Shown: positions 19,875 through 31,550, numbered from the stretch's first letter. The stretch is 64,000 nucleotides of DNA from Diphasiastrum complanatum (GCA_029204225.1 CM055100.1:27732649-27796648), one strand, 5' to 3'. Numbers and translations are program-made. Notes: generated by a model not told the origin, from the sequence alone.

Positions 19875-22800
19875 CTAGCTTGGTTCAATCATTGCTTTAC
19901 TAATCACTCCAAGTGATGATCTGAACTTCATAAAAGGTGTCTTTTGAAGTGGTTTAGTAAGTAGATCAGCTACACATTCATTGCTTGGAACATGCTCCAA
20001 AGCAATCTCCTTGGCTTGCACCATTTCTCTCACAAAGTGATGGCATATCTCAATGTGCTTAGATCTTGCATGGAAGATTGGGTTAGATGCAAGGTGTTGG
20101 GCTGATATATTGTCATTGTAGATGATTGGTGCCTCCTCTGAATCCATGATCTTTAGCTCCACCAATAATCTCTTGATCCAAAGTACCTCCTTTGTAGTGG
20201 TTGTCAAAGCTTTGTACTCGGCCTCGGTTGAAGATAGAGATATAGTTTCTTGCTTTTTTGAAAGCCATGAAACCACACCTTCTCCTATGAAAGTTGAATA
20301 GGCACTTGTTGATTTCCTATCCCTCTTGTCCCCTGCAAAATCTGAATCACTAAATGCATGAAGGTTAATCACATCTCCTCTATATAGAATCCCAAAATCC
20401 AATGTACCCGAGATGTATCTTAGAATCCTCTTAGCCTTTTTCCAATGGATATTCAATGGCTTTTGCATGGATTGGCTCAACCTACATACACTAAAGCTAA
20501 GATCTGGTCTAGTTATAGTGATCCACATTAAGGAACCTATAAGTTGCCTAAACAAAGTGATGTCCATGAAGGATCTTTCATCATCTTCATTTGGCACTTT
20601 TACATCTTGCTCCATTGGTGTGTCAACACTTTTGCATACTTCCATCTTAAACTTCTTCAAAAGACTTTGAGCATAGTTTACTTGACTTATAAAGATAAAA
20701 TCAGACCCTCTAAGTACTTCTATGCCTAAGATGAAGTGAAGACACCCTAGATCTACCATCTTGAACTCTAAGGATAGATCTATCTTGATTTTTTCAATAC
20801 CATCAACACTATTTCCACTAATGATGATGTCATCTATATAAATGAGTAAAAGTACAATACCAACATCATCAAACTTAATGTAAAGAGTGGGATCATATTC
20901 ACTTTGAACAAAAGAAAGTGAAATAAGATAGCAATGTAGTCTTGAATTCCAAGATCTCGAGGCTTGCTTCAAGCCATAGATGCTTCTTTGGAGATGGCAT
21001 ACTTTGTTCTCCATTCCATGCTTGATGAACCCTTGTGGCTGCTCCATATAGATATCCTCTTCCAAAAAACCATTCAAGAAAGCATTAGAGACATCCATTT
21101 GACATAGAATCCATCCAAAATGTGATGCAAGTGCAATGATTAGTCTTATTGTGACCATCTTGGCCACGGGTGCAAAAGTTTCCTCATAGTCTATCCCTCT
21201 CTCTTGAGCATAACCTTTTGCAACTAATCTTGCTTTATGTTTGTTAACACTCCCATTTGCATTCAACTTAAGCTTGAAGACCCACTTGCATCCTATTACA
21301 TTCCTTTGAGGTCTCTCAACAAGCAACCAAGTTTCATTCTCAATCAAGGCATCATACTCATCCAACATAGCTTTATACCATTCTTTGGAGTTCAATGCAT
21401 CTTCAACATTAGACGGTTCTTCAAAACTAGATAAAGCATAAGAAGTGGATGATATACCCTCAACTTGCTGTCCTTTGCCTTGATATGTGAGCCTTGATGG
21501 CTCCACTTTTGCCCTTGAAGATCTCCTTGGTGTGATAGGTGGGTTTGGTGCTTGCTCCTCCATGAGCTCCTCCTCAAAACCAAGATCTTGCTCCTCGGCC
21601 ATCTTCTTCTTGATTGTTGGAGCACTTGAGCCTTCTTCAAGCATATGCATATGATGTTCATCAAAGATGACATCCCTTGAAACAACAAATTTGTTCAAGG
21701 ATGGGAGATAGACTTTGTAGCCCTTGCTTGAGCTTGCATATCCAAGCATGATCCCTCTTGTGGAAGATGGATCCTCCTTGGTTCTTGTTTCCAATGGCAC
21801 ATGCACATAACATATACACCCAAAAACTTTCAAGTGATTAAGATTGGGTTTCTTTCCATACAACATCTCATAAGGAGTTTTGCCTTCAATTGCTTTGCAA
21901 GACACCCTATTCATCAAGTAGTTTGCACATACAAGAGACTCACCCCAAAAGGATTTGGGCAAACAAGCATCTAATCTTAAAGCCTTAGAACATTCACATA
22001 ATGTTCTATTCCTTCTTTCAGCAACTCCATTTTGTTGAGGAGTGTAAGGACAAGAAGTCTCTTTCTTGATCCCTTCCTCCTCACAAAAGGCCTTGAACTC
22101 ATTGGAGATGAATTCTCCACCATTGTCACTTCTAAGAATCTTGATGCTATGATTATGATGCTTTTCCACAAACAACTTGAACTTTACAAAAGTATCAAAT
22201 ACTTGAGACTTGAAAGAAAGTAAGAACACCCAACAATATCTTGAGTAGTCATCAATGAAGGTTAAAAACATGGATGAACCTCCATTAGATTTGGTGCTAG
22301 CAATGTGCACATCCGAGTGTATGAGTTCAAGAGGATGAGATGACTTTGTGATGGAGTTAGGAAACACCTTCTTATGTGCCTTGGATAAGGCACAAGCTTC
22401 ACAAACCTTGTCTTCCTTCCCAATAGACCTTGGTAGGCCTAAAACATACTCCTCCTTGATCATAGCCTCCATGGAACCCGAGTTGACATGTCCAAGTCTT
22501 TTGTGCCATAAAGTAAAGGTAGATATCTTGCTCTTCTCGGCCAACATGACAACATTAGTATCTACAAATGCATCCAGCTTATAAAGTTTGCCAAGTCTAG
22601 TGCCCTTAGCCACTATCTTACCCTTCTTCTTGATGAAACATTCATTTGAAGCAAAGTCAACATTGAAACCATTGTCTACCATTTGGCCAACACTTAGTAG
22701 ATTCTTTGTTATTGTAGGAATGTACAAAACACCTTCTATGTTGATCTTTTTGGAAGATCCTAAGCAAAGGGGAATGCTACCAACTCCTTCAATCTTACAA

Positions 22801-23843
22801 GCTTCATCATTTGCTGTATAGATAGACTTTATAGGTCCATCATAAGATAAGAGAGAAGAGAAAAACTCCCTTTTACTAGTCATGTGTGAACTAGCACCCG
22901 AGTCAATCCACCAAGGATCTTCTCCTTTGAAACTTGTTGAAGAAAATATGGACATCATGAGAGAGTCCTCATGTGAACTCTCCTCCTCCTCCTCTTTGCT
23001 CATGTTGGCTTGGCTTTGATCTTGCTTCCTCTTGAAGCATTCCGAGGCATAATGCCCCATCTTGCTACAATAGTAGCACTTCACCTTTGATTTGTCCTTC
23101 TTGACTTTGGTGGTTGATGGAGATGCCTTTGGGGATCCTTCTTGATCCTCAAGCTTTGTAGACTTCTTGAATGTTGATCCTTTGCCTTTGGACTTGCCTT
23201 TGCCTTTGGTGAAGAGAGCTTGGTCATCTCCACCTTGGATGGAAAGCCTATCCATCCTCTCTTGCATTTGGCTCCTTCTTGATTCCTCGGCCATGAGTGT
23301 GCCTTGGAGTTCTTCAAGTATGGGTAGCTTACCCATAATTGCATATCCCTGAACCAAATTGTCAAATTCAAAGCTTAGTCCATTCAATATGAGTTGAACA
23401 AGCTCTTCATCCTTGATAGGGTCACCTATAAAGGCTAGCTCTTTGTTCAATTCCTTTACTCTTAGGACAAAAGTATGTGCACTCTCTCCTTTCTTTTGAT
23501 AGCTTCTATAGATTTGATTCTTCAAAGCTAACATTCTAGTTTGGTTCTTGGATTCATAGACCTTTTTCAAAGTCTCCCAAGCATCTTGAGCTGAAGTGCA
23601 ATCTCCTACCTCTCTTAAGAATTCATTTGCAACATTCATTTTTATGCAATGTAGTGCAACATTGCACCTCTTGATGTATTTGGCTTTTTCTTGAGGATGA
23701 ATAGGTTCACCCTCCTTACCATTTACAATTTCCATCAGATCTTGCATGATCATGATAGATTCCATTCTAACTTTCCATATGGAATAGTTAGTTTTGTTGA
23801 GCCTTTCATTAGTATCCAAAAGATATGCATTTATAGATGCCAT
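19875..23843 (-). CDS. gag-pol: Intact Ty1/Copia Gag-Pol polyprotein, 1322 residues
   Basis: A single uninterrupted frame encodes all functions for retrotransposition. Gag UBN2-type domain covers about residues 20-200. The zinc knuckle is C256-x2-C259-x4-H264-x4-C269 (CYYCSKMGHYASEC). The protease site is D314-S-G. The pre-integrase HHCC module uses H447, H452, C481 and C484. The integrase DDE triad is D511 (HSDV), D573 (RSDNGGEF) and E609 (NGVAERRNRT). RT has the Q-M-D-V-S-N-A-F-L-N-G motif near 915-925, Y-G-L-K-Q-A near 956 and Y1002-I-D-D. RNase H has D1166/D1168, E1207/E1209 and D1244, ending near S-K-H-I-E-I and A-D-L-L-T-K-P-L. No stop or frameshift interrupts it. With identical LTRs, primer site and polypurine tract it looks competent, although activity cannot be proven from sequence. 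Confidence 0.97.
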   Translation of the reverse strand: MASINAYLLDTNERLNKTNYSIWKVRMESIMIMQDLMEIVNGKEGEPIHPQEKAKYIKRCNVALHCIKMNVANEFLREVGDCTSAQDAWETLKKVYESKNQTRMLALKNQIYRSYQKKGESAHTFVLRVKELNKELAFIGDPIKDEELVQLILNGLSFEFDNLVQGYAIMGKLPILEELQGTLMAEESRRSQMQERMDRLSIQGGDDQALFTKGKGKSKGKGSTFKKSTKLEDQEGSPKASPSTTKVKKDKSKVKCYYCSKMGHYASECFKRKQDQSQANMSKEEEEESSHEDSLMMSIFSSTSFKGEDPWWIDSGASSHMTSKREFFSSLLSYDGPIKSIYTANDEACKIEGVGSIPLCLGSSKKINIEGVLYIPTITKNLLSVGQMVDNGFNVDFASNECFIKKKGKIVAKGTRLGKLYKLDAFVDTNVVMLAEKSKISTFTLWHKRLGHVNSGSMEAMIKEEYVLGLPRSIGKEDKVCEACALSKAHKKVFPNSITKSSHPLELIHSDVHIASTKSNGGSSMFLTFIDDYSRYCWVFLLSFKSQVFDTFVKFKLFVEKHHNHSIKILRSDNGGEFISNEFKAFCEEEGIKKETSCPYTPQQNGVAERRNRTLCECSKALRLDACLPKSFWGESLVCANYLMNRVSCKAIEGKTPYEMLYGKKPNLNHLKVFGCICYVHVPLETRTKEDPSSTRGIMLGYASSSKGYKVYLPSLNKFVVSRDVIFDEHHMHMLEEGSSAPTIKKKMAEEQDLGFEEELMEEQAPNPPITPRRSSRAKVEPSRLTYQGKGQQVEGISSTSYALSSFEEPSNVEDALNSKEWYKAMLDEYDALIENETWLLVERPQRNVIGCKWVFKLKLNANGSVNKHKARLVAKGYAQERGIDYEETFAPVAKMVTIRLIIALASHFGWILCQMDVSNAFLNGFLEEDIYMEQPQGFIKHGMENKVCHLQRSIYGLKQASRSWNSRLHCYLISLSFVQSEYDPTLYIKFDDVGIVLLLIYIDDIIISGNSVDGIEKIKIDLSLEFKMVDLGCLHFILGIEVLRGSDFIFISQVNYAQSLLKKFKMEVCKSVDTPMEQDVKVPNEDDERSFMDITLFRQLIGSLMWITITRPDLSFSVCRLSQSMQKPLNIHWKKAKRILRYISGTLDFGILYRGDVINLHAFSDSDFAGDKRDRKSTSAYSTFIGEGVVSWLSKKQETISLSSTEAEYKALTTTTKEVLWIKRLLVELKIMDSEEAPIIYNDNISAQHLASNPIFHARSKHIEICHHFVREMVQAKEIALEHVPSNECVADLLTKPLQKTPFMKFRSSLGVISKAMIEPS

Positions 23844-24641
23844 CTAGTCTCCTAATCAAGGACTTGACACAAATGAAGGTTACTTCTATTGATTTGATTG
23901 AAGGTCTACCTTATCCCACTTCTTAGGGACCTGAAAAGATCAGTAATAGACTTCCTATAAAGATCTAATAATGATCTCTAACAAAATCAAATCATAGAAT
24001 ACTAGAAACAATGCACTTGCTTGATTGAAGTAGACAATACTAGTAGAATTGCCCCTCTTTCTATAAAGAACATTAAAGCTTCCAAATGATCTGATCAAGA
24101 GTGAATTTCAGCAACCTAATATACTTCCAAAATCACTTGTAAAAGATCTAAATGGAACTTAATGAGGATGCAACACAATCTACTATCCAATCACAAGCAA
24201 AAAATGATCAAAATTGATGAAAAATTGATCTAATTTGGTGCATAAGTCAAGCAATGGTTGGACTGAACCTAAATCACTTTAGGAGGTGCCTACTACACCT
24301 TAGAAAAGCCTTGAAGAGTCCCCAAAACTCTGATCTTCCCTCTCCTTGAATGCTAGAAAGCCTCCTCTATGAAATCACCTCCAAAACTCGCTTAGAAATC
24401 AATGCTTGGAGCAAGCAAAACTTGCTATCTTGGTAATGTGAATTGAATTCAACTTTGCCTCTGGTTTTAGACACCTAAACACCTGCAAATGAAGTCACAC
24501 AACACCAATCTCCAATGTATTTGACTCACTTTGAGTTCTAGAATCAATACTAGATGCTAAGATCCAATCTACACAAGATTTAGATCAAAAATTGTGATCA
24601 AATTGAATGAAAACCAAGGATTTAGCTCATTTCAGCCTTTA
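23844..24641 (-). other. Leader of the intact Copia
   Basis: About 800 bp between the primer site and the ATG of the polyprotein. It is AT-rich and has no long frame. It should contain packaging signals, but none can be identified by eye. Confidence 0.7.
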
Positions 24642-24654
24642 GGCTCTGATACCA
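24642..24654 (-). other. Primer-binding site of the intact Copia
   Basis: The minus strand reads tggtatcagagcc, a perfect 13-base match to the initiator tRNA-Met complement, and directly abuts the 5' LTR. Confidence 0.97.
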
Positions 24655-25336
24655 TGTAAAAATTACAGCAAATAAGGATCCTAAAACACTTGAAATGATG
24701 AGGGAAACAATAGATTATGATTTCATAAGATTAGCACAAGTTGAACCATCAAAATCCATCAAAAATCTATGCTTGAACCTCACTAAATGGCCCAAATCCT
24801 TGAAGAAGGCTTCACACGTGTGAAAGTACGGCCTCCCACAGTCTGAGTACTGTACACCAGACCTACATTCAATCCTATAATCATTAGTAATCACAAGTAC
24901 TCAAACAATTATGAACATAGAGAGCAATTGCACCATTATGAGAGAAAAAACATGAAATTGCTTGATTGATTTTGGTGAGATATCATCACCTATATATACA
25001 TGATCCATCACGGTTTTGGGCAGGTATGAGTAGCCCTAAACCTATCCCTAATGCTAATTTTGGTGGATCTTTCATCCCTACCAAGTTAGGGTTGGAATCT
25101 TGGAGATCCCTCAACAATGCAAAAATTACCAAAAATAGCTCCTATTTTTTCTCCCTTGTATCTAAGCATAATTTGGACTCATTCCAAAGGTTCTAACACT
25201 TAGGTCTACTTGAGAACATCCTTATGAATGGAATCCTATGCTATTTGGCACGTGTGACAAGCCACATCATGACCATCTAACTATTTACAAGTCATATGAC
25301 CAAAACTAGTCAAGCTAGAATTGTGAATTTTTAACA
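24655..25336 (-). repeat. 5' LTR of the intact Copia element
   Basis: 682 bp and apparently identical to the 3' LTR at 19179-19860. It serves as promoter for minus-strand transcription. A TATA-like tatatatag lies on the minus strand (plus cacctatatatacatg near 24985-25002). The short repeat CAAA flanks the element (19175-19178 and 25337-25340), a partial or 4-bp target-site duplication. Confidence 0.95.
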
Positions 25337-25640
25337 CAAAACCCAATGTAGGCTCAAAACTCAATGTAGGCTGATGGCATGCACGTGTATTGTGTGTCAT
25401 GATACCTCAAGTAGTGGGCTTTTCATGCTTAATTCATGTACCCAACTTATCATTCATATTGTCAATTTGACCTTGACTTAGGCTCTTATTCATAATATTT
25501 GTTATTTGTTAGTCATATGCAACAATGATTGTGTGATTGACATATAAACCTAACGTCATGATAAGGTCTTGGTGGTTCTTGCTATAAACATTTTTTATTT
25601 GATGGGTTTTTAACAAGCCAAGATTTTAGGAGATTGCATG
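25337..25640. other. Continuation of interrupted C3 LTR
   Basis: The sequence starting acccaatgtaggctc looks like the continuation of the LTR broken at 19178, followed by unassigned AT-rich DNA. No gene seen. Confidence 0.35.
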
Positions 25641-27380
25641 ATGAGGCCAAAGTTTGTAGAATATGCTAAGTTACGTTTTTGTTCCAATTTTGCAGGTTTC
25701 CTCCTTTTAAGTAATTGTTTAGGAATACTGTCTTAACATCTATTTCATGAATCTCGAAATCAAACTCAATTGCCAATGAAAATATTTATTCTAACAATGA
25801 TATCCTCATCATGGTTGAAAGTGTTTCGTGATAGCCAGAAAATACTTGTGCATCAATTAATATTGCCTTCAAGCAAGAACCAAACTATCTACATTGTGAT
25901 TCTTTCACGGGATTCAATTGCAGCTAACAATAGATCTATGTACTGAAAAATTCTCCAAGAGCCTCTTGTTGTTGGGCAACATCATGTAAATGAACTTGGT
26001 TTGTTGGTTTGTGCAAGGAAAGTAAAATCATTGTTTAGAAAATATTTTAACTTCAAGGATGGCTTTCTTGTTTGAGCAAGTCGACATAAGTACGAAGGTT
26101 GAATAAATTGAGTCAATTCACCATCTATTTTTTTGTCATGAAATTGAATGTTTTTAGTCCAAAAGAATCATTGGTTAGAAATACACCAATGTTATGATCT
26201 ATTGATCTTTGATGATTGTATGTATCAAAGCTACTGTAGGCATATGAGGAGCTTAAATTGATGGATCATGTATTTAATTTGTAGGTGGAACTTGCGATAC
26301 TCCCATAAGAGCTGGTACTTCATAATCCTCTGGCAAAAATTCAAAATCCATTTATTCTAGAGTAAATGGAACAAATAATCGTTTTACCCATTTTCTTCAC
26401 ATTGACCTTTTCAATTTATCTAAGATGTACTCACCTCCATTGTCAGACCATAGAAAATTTAATATTCTTCTTGATTTGTGTTTCAACATAGGCTTCATAG
26501 ATCTTTTAACTTCTTGAATGCTTAGGTTGCAAAAAACAGACGTGTGTGGCAAGACTTGTCATCTATAAAAAAATCACACTTTGTTTGTCCCAGTGATTTG
26601 GTCTTCATAGCTCCACAAATGTCTGAATTTATGAGTTCAAGTATCTCATTTGTATGATTTCCTCCATTGTGAAAATTTTAGTTCAATGGTATTTTACAAT
26701 CAAACAACTTTGACATAGAGGTAGTTAACTTAGTTGTCCATTCAAATCCATAACCACTACAGTCTTGAATGGTTTAAAGATTCAGCTCTTGATGCCACAA
26801 TATTGTTTGATCTTCTTGCTTTGTTGCAATGGAGAGACCCAATTTAGCGCTGGGAACTCCAACACCATTTGGGTATGGTCCACCTACTAATGAGCGAGTT
26901 AGGTTCTGGGTGCTACTACCACTCTTATCTGTTGCTAACTTGTCTTTGGTGAATTCGAAGCATGTTCCAATTTGAATGGACTTGTCGACAAATAGCAAGT
27001 ATTTTGTTAACATTGACATGTGAAGCGCATCTTGAATTTGTTAACCCCACATCCAACATCAAACAAATTGTTACGATGCCAATTCCAATGCCATGCTAGG
27101 TGTTATCATCTTCCAAGTACACAAGTAAGGGAGAATCAAACGTCTCATAAGCACTTAACCATTTGCATTGAGTTCTTGCCAATTGGATCATATATCTTAT
27201 ATCCCTTTTTTTTTGTAGAACTCCCTACAAACACACATTTGATGGATCTTAATTGGTGTGAGTTTGTTCATGGTGGTGCATGGATATAATTCTTGCAAAG
27301 GGAAATACAAGGCAATCCTAAGAAAATGCCGAGGTTTATCCTAATCAACATTGGACACCCATAAGGGGACACAATTTTTT
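25641..27380 (-). pseudogene. Heavily decayed Copia pol fragments
   Basis: Minus-strand words with many stops include S-L-A-I-E-F-D-F-E-I-H-E-I-D-V-K (RT, near 25740-25800), N-S-D-I-C-G-A-M-K-T-K-S-L-G (integrase first D region, near 26590-26640), L-W-H-Q (pre-integrase, near 26800) and S-I-K-C-V-F-V-G-S (integrase C-terminal part, near 27220-27260). The order is partly scrambled, so more than one relic may be present. Confidence 0.65.
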
Positions 27381-27384
27381 TGAT

Positions 27385-28065
27385 TTTCGGAACGATTCTA
27401 CTACTGCGCGAAGGCAGTGGTCGACTGATTCCCTTGGTGTGTGCACTACTACACCAGTAGGCGAACACAAAACAGAGCTTAATTGCACAGTTGTTTGCGG
27501 AAGTGGAAGAGCAGACAGTCAGACAAATCAATTAGAGAGTTAGACAGAAAGCGGAAAGCATACACCAGTGACAAAATCCGAACGCAAAACCAGACAACAA
27601 TTTATTCAGATTGAATGTATAGAAATATAAGCCAGATGATGTTGGTGAGCACACATCAATAGCAGACAAAACCACGTGCTCACAAAGCTAATTACGATCT
27701 GTAATAGCTATGAGCTTATTCTGACAATCAGCTTGAAAGAAAATAATCAATGCTTGAAAGCATCTACTATGCCTGTCTCTGAGAAGCTGTCTCGGCGTCT
27801 ATGAGTGCTCGAGTATATGTGAAATCAGCCTATTTTGTCTGATTGTTTGAGCATTAGCATATTTGATTGATTACAATGATCAACTATATATAATTTACAT
27901 TTGTGCAAATGTATGTACAAGAAGATTGCATGGAGCCGTTGCGCCGTCAGGAATAAATCGTGGTTGTTGCTGTCATTGTCCAAGTAATTGCACAGTACAG
28001 GAAGTGGACATGAGAAGGCTTTGACCGGAGTCGAGTGTGTCACAGCCGATAGTCAATGTTGAAAA
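27385..28065 (-). repeat. Partial LTR-A copy
   Basis: It matches LTR-A at 14700-15180 (gtaggtgagcacaaa-acaatagc-gacataaccacgtgc and flanking) and the LTR start at 30406 (gattctact.ctacgcgaaggcagtggtc.actgattcc). Both ends are truncated. A minus-strand TATA-like segment lies near 27885-27895. It probably belongs with the gag relic at 29510-30270, as its 3' LTR. Confidence 0.7.
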
Positions 28066-28410
28066 ATTTCCGTTTTTACTTCATTGAAATCCAAGCTCAA
28101 ACAAGAAAGCTATGAGAGCCCAAAGGAAAATAAGAGAATTGAATTAAGAACAATTTAGAATGAGGGTTTGTAAAAAAATTTACAAGAAATTTGAAATCCT
28201 TGAAACATTTTTGTGCTTGTTAAAGAACTTGTGAAAATCGTAAAAAATTTACAATTTACAACAAAAAAATTTTTACGGTAGCTTTTTCCATTCATTCATG
28301 TACTTGTAAAAATTATATACACAATATATTTTACACATATTAAAATATTTTTGCTTTTGTTTTCTTCTGCGGACCTAGGAGGCGCATCCCAAGGTTCTGC
28401 TGCGCGACGA

Positions 28411-28413
<3 letters not shown>
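28066..28413. other. AT-rich spacer
   Basis: Contains repeated aaatttttacaa / ttgtaaaaattt-like words (for example 28170-28280) with inverted symmetry, but no gene. Confidence 0.35.
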
Positions 28414-28508
<95 letters not shown>

Positions 28509-28517
28509 AACGACAGA

Positions 28518-28569
<52 letters not shown>
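28414..28569 (+). repeat. Microsatellites (AG)47 and (TA)24
   Basis: Perfect AG run 28414-28507, then a 12-bp gap (caacgacagacg), then TA run to 28569. Long open frames that cross here are low-complexity artefacts. Confidence 0.98.
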
Positions 28570-28571
<2 letters not shown>

Positions 28572-28639
28572 GGAGGGGTAGGCCATAGGAAGATAGGAAG
28601 GGGCATAGATCTAGGGAGGGGGATTCACGATATACTCTT

Positions 28640-28840
28640 CTATAGAGGACTCAACCGGATCTCAATCGGATTTCGACCGGGTCAAAAAAACTCAACTGGA
28701 TCTCAACCGAATCTCGATCTCAACTTGATTTTGACCGAGTCAAAGGACTCAACCAAATCTCAACCGGATTTCGACCAAGTCTAAGGACTCAACCGGAAAT
28801 AGACCTCAACCAAATCTCAACTGGATTTCAACCGGGTCAG
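28640..28840 (+). repeat. Irregular tandem repeat (actcaaccggatctcaa..)
   Basis: Four to five units of about 35-55 bp share actcaacc.gatctcaacc.gattt.gacc.ggtc. Unit length varies, and partial units (for example cgatctcaactt) intervene. Confidence 0.7.
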
Positions 28841-29509
28841 GGAAAAGGCGTCAGGAGAGAGAGGGAGGCATAGGAGAGTGGCTGTAGGTAGGTAGGGTTA
28901 GGTTTAGTTAGGGCTATAGATAGATAGGGTTAGGTAGTTTTTTGTTTAAACTTCAAAATGAAGAATGTGAAAAAAATTTAGAATAGGCACCAAACTTCAG
29001 AGTTGAAGTGCTTCTCTCTCACATGTAAATTTTTTTTTCAAAATTCTGGCTAGCCTGACCCATCCCACTAATTTGATCATAATTTACTCTATATTGATCC
29101 AAATCATAAAAATTTAGTACCTATGAAAAGCTAACAACATTTTGAAGAAGAAAAAAAACTAACAAAACTAGAGCTACAAATCAAGATTTGTCATAACTTT
29201 TTGGATACTAATCCAAAATGAGCCAAAAGATTCACAAAATTGATGTCTCTTGCCTAGTTATAGACAATGCTCTCACTTATTTAAAATTAACTATCTTGAG
29301 GGATAGTTAGCCCTTGTTAAGCATTGTTTAGGCTACATTGGGCCCTTATTGGCCTATTATCCTTATTAATTATTTTGAAGGGCCTAAAAAGAAAACCGCC
29401 TTGTTCTTAAGGCTAATAGCTCCTTTTGGACCTACAAAGCTTACATTGGATATTATCTTGCATGTATAAGCATGGATGTACTAAAAGTACATGACACTTG
29501 GCTTTTAGG
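28841..29509. other. No gene recognised
   Basis: Includes an agggttagg-rich patch (28885-28940) and AT-rich sequence with words such as gtcataactttttgg common in plant repeats. No domain is readable. Confidence 0.35.
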
Positions 29510-30270
29510 ATGCGGCAATCCTGAATCTCGTGGGCGTTTGCAGTATCTGTAGAACATCTTCTTCTTTGTCAGCGGCTTCGACTGCTCTTGACGATTCTAT
29601 GTTGGCTTCTGATTTGGCTTCTATGGCTTTGAGCATCTCTTCTTTTGCTTGCTCGAATTCTTGTTGGTGTATATGGCGTGAGAGTCGAGAGTAGAGGAAC
29701 TGGAAGGTTCGTTCCTTCTTGTCACTTCCTGTAGCATCATCATAATGACTCGTGATAGAGTTAGCTCTGGATGTGTGGTGATCATCATCACCTAGTTATC
29801 ATACGATATTGGCAAGATTGAAAGTAGTGTCATTATTGTGTCTTGATCGTCTACAACAAATCCGACAATGGCCATTTGTTGTAGCAGGTTCTTAAACTGG
29901 TTGATGTTATTCTATAGGGAATCACCATTTGTCATCTTGAGGGAGGAGAATTTTCTCCTAAGATGTAGCTTGGAAGCTACACCGCACACTTCGTACAGGG
30001 TGCTCAAGATGTCCCAGACTTCCTTGGAGGTCTGAGCTTCAAACACATGGCCAATTTGTGTGTCTGAGATGTTGAGGATGATGAGGGCGAAAGCTTTGCC
30101 ATACTTCAGCTTCCATCGGGAGATTGCAGCATCGTCTACTTCGGGTCTTGCCTCTGCACCTGTGACCACATCATACAACTCCTTAGCCATTAGCACAGTT
30201 TTTATCTTAAATTTGTCCATGATGGGACTGGCTTTCCCTTGGAAATCCATGTGGAAGTTAGTCTAAGTGA
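29510..30270 (-). pseudogene. gag: Copia gag relic (C2)
   Basis: The 29912-30250 frame has A-L-I-I-L-N-I-S, V-W-D-I-L-S-T-L-Y-E, L-H-L-R-R-K-F-S-S-L-K-M, typical Copia gag. A TAG after N-G-D-S-L interrupts, then N-N-I-N-Q-F-K-N-L-L-Q-Q-M and D-T-I-M-T-L-L follow, and a C-x2-C-like segment appears near 29530. The TAG is consistent with a CAG codon having lost its C. Gag proceeds leftward until it is cut by unrelated repeats. Confidence 0.8.
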
Positions 30271-30392
30271 TAGTGATAACTATCAATGACTTAAGAGTGA
30301 AAATATAATGCAATTTACAGAACAAGAAAACAATTGTTCTATCGCCGCTGATAGAACCAAGTCATGTGGAAAGCTTATCGAGCTATAATAAT

Positions 30393-30405
30393 GGCTCTGA
30401 TACCA
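30393..30405 (-). other. Primer-binding site of Copia C2
   Basis: Minus strand tggtatcagagcc is a perfect tRNA-Met primer site abutting the LTR start at 30406. Confidence 0.9.
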
Positions 30406-30547
30406 TGTCGGTGAAATGGAAGGAATCCGTGCTGGACGGATCGATAGGTCAAACAATCGGATCAGAATGATTCTACTTCTACGCGAAGGCAGTGGTCAAC
30501 TGATTCCCTCGGTGCATGCACTACTACACTAATGGGTGAACACAAAA
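30406..30547 (-). repeat. 5' LTR of Copia C2, truncated
   Basis: It begins TGTCGGTGAAATGG on the plus strand and matches 27385-27490 (acgcgaaggcagtggtc.actgattccct.ggtg). It stops near 30547 (..cacaaaacatagctta), where the sequence changes, probably through insertion or recombination involving the plus-strand Copia that follows. Confidence 0.7.
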
Positions 30548-31256
30548 CATAGCTTAAAAGAGATGTTTAGTAAATTTGATTCTGGTGCAAGTCTCATATA
30601 TTTTCTTTTACAAAATTCTTTGACGAACATTGTTCATCAAAGCTTAGTTGTTTGGCACGTAGTTGGACAGTTCATGGGCATTCTTGACAAACGTCATTCG
30701 TCAAGGCGACTTGTATAATAACCATTTAACTACAAGTTTTAAGTCCCAAAGTATTCAAGAAGTCTCATATTTTCTAAACATGTCTTTTAATTTGCGTGGT
30801 TTGTTTGTGGAAGTAGAAGAGTGGATAGGGTTTTTCATATTGGAGGGAAAGCCAAGTTGCAAAGTAGGATTTGCACCTGCTATATATTGTTGTAACTCGT
30901 GGAAAAAGGGGTCTTATCTCTTCTCTCTCTCTCATTTCATCATAATACATGGTTCTCTTTGGGTTCTACTAGTCATTGGTCTCTCATGATGTTATCTTGC
31001 AATTCTATGTGTAGAATGACATTTATTGTTATTTTCGGTTTCACATGTATGAAATACAATAGGGTACTATAAATTGTATGGACAGTAACTATATTTTATG
31101 GTTTGGTTCATGTTTGATCAGTATCTCTTAGAGTTTGCATCTCATTTTGTATGTAGATGCTGATTTTTTTACATTGGCAGGATTGTTGGTTTGCTCTTTT
31201 TTGTAACCAAAGATCAGGGACATGGATTTGGATCTTGAATGATCTGAAATCCCTCA
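30548..31256 (+). repeat. 5' LTR of internally deleted Copia (CopN)
   Basis: From about 30826 to 31256 this matches the 3' LTR (for example catttcatcat.atacatgg.tctctttggg, gctgattttt.tacattggcaggattgttgg). It ends ccctca, followed by the primer site at 31259. Upstream of 30826 it no longer matches the 3' LTR, so the U3 part differs or this segment is unrelated DNA. The true start is uncertain. Confidence 0.75.
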
Positions 31257-31258
31257 CA

Positions 31259-31270
31259 TGGTATTAGAGC
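31259..31270 (+). other. Primer-binding site of CopN
   Basis: tggtattagagc, one mismatch to the tRNA-Met site, two bases after the LTR end. Confidence 0.85.
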
Positions 31271-31550
31271 TATTGTGTTTCAGGTTATGAAAGGATCGAC
31301 CACATTTATCAAAGATTTGGAGGAGTTACCAATGCTAGAGCATGCTAAATTGAGTTCTACTCAAAAATCAGTATTTTTGCATATGTAGAATTGATCTTTT
31401 GTAGGTCAAAACTCAGTATAGGTTTATGTACTTGATCAATTCCGATTTCACACTTGGTTTACTGGAATTAGCCGATTTTTGATGCATTAGGAAGGTCTCA
31501 TTGAAGGCTACAAGATGATATATCAAGTTATTAGAAATTGCATGTAGAAT

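Noticed and set aside
20413-23371. Plus- and minus-strand frames of 61-98 codons inside the intact Copia
   Set aside because: Shadows of the 1322-residue polyprotein in other frames.
27020-27289. Plus-strand 89-codon frame
   Set aside because: Overlaps minus-strand Copia integrase remnants; it is an antisense shadow.
28296-28606. Open frames of 76-96 codons rich in Ser-Leu, Arg-Glu or Ile-Tyr
   Set aside because: They are translations of the AG and TA microsatellites, not genes.
28880-28940. Telomere-like agggttagg/ tttagttaggg patch
   Set aside because: Plant telomere repeat TTTAGGG is not present in regular tandem; only a short degenerate patch.
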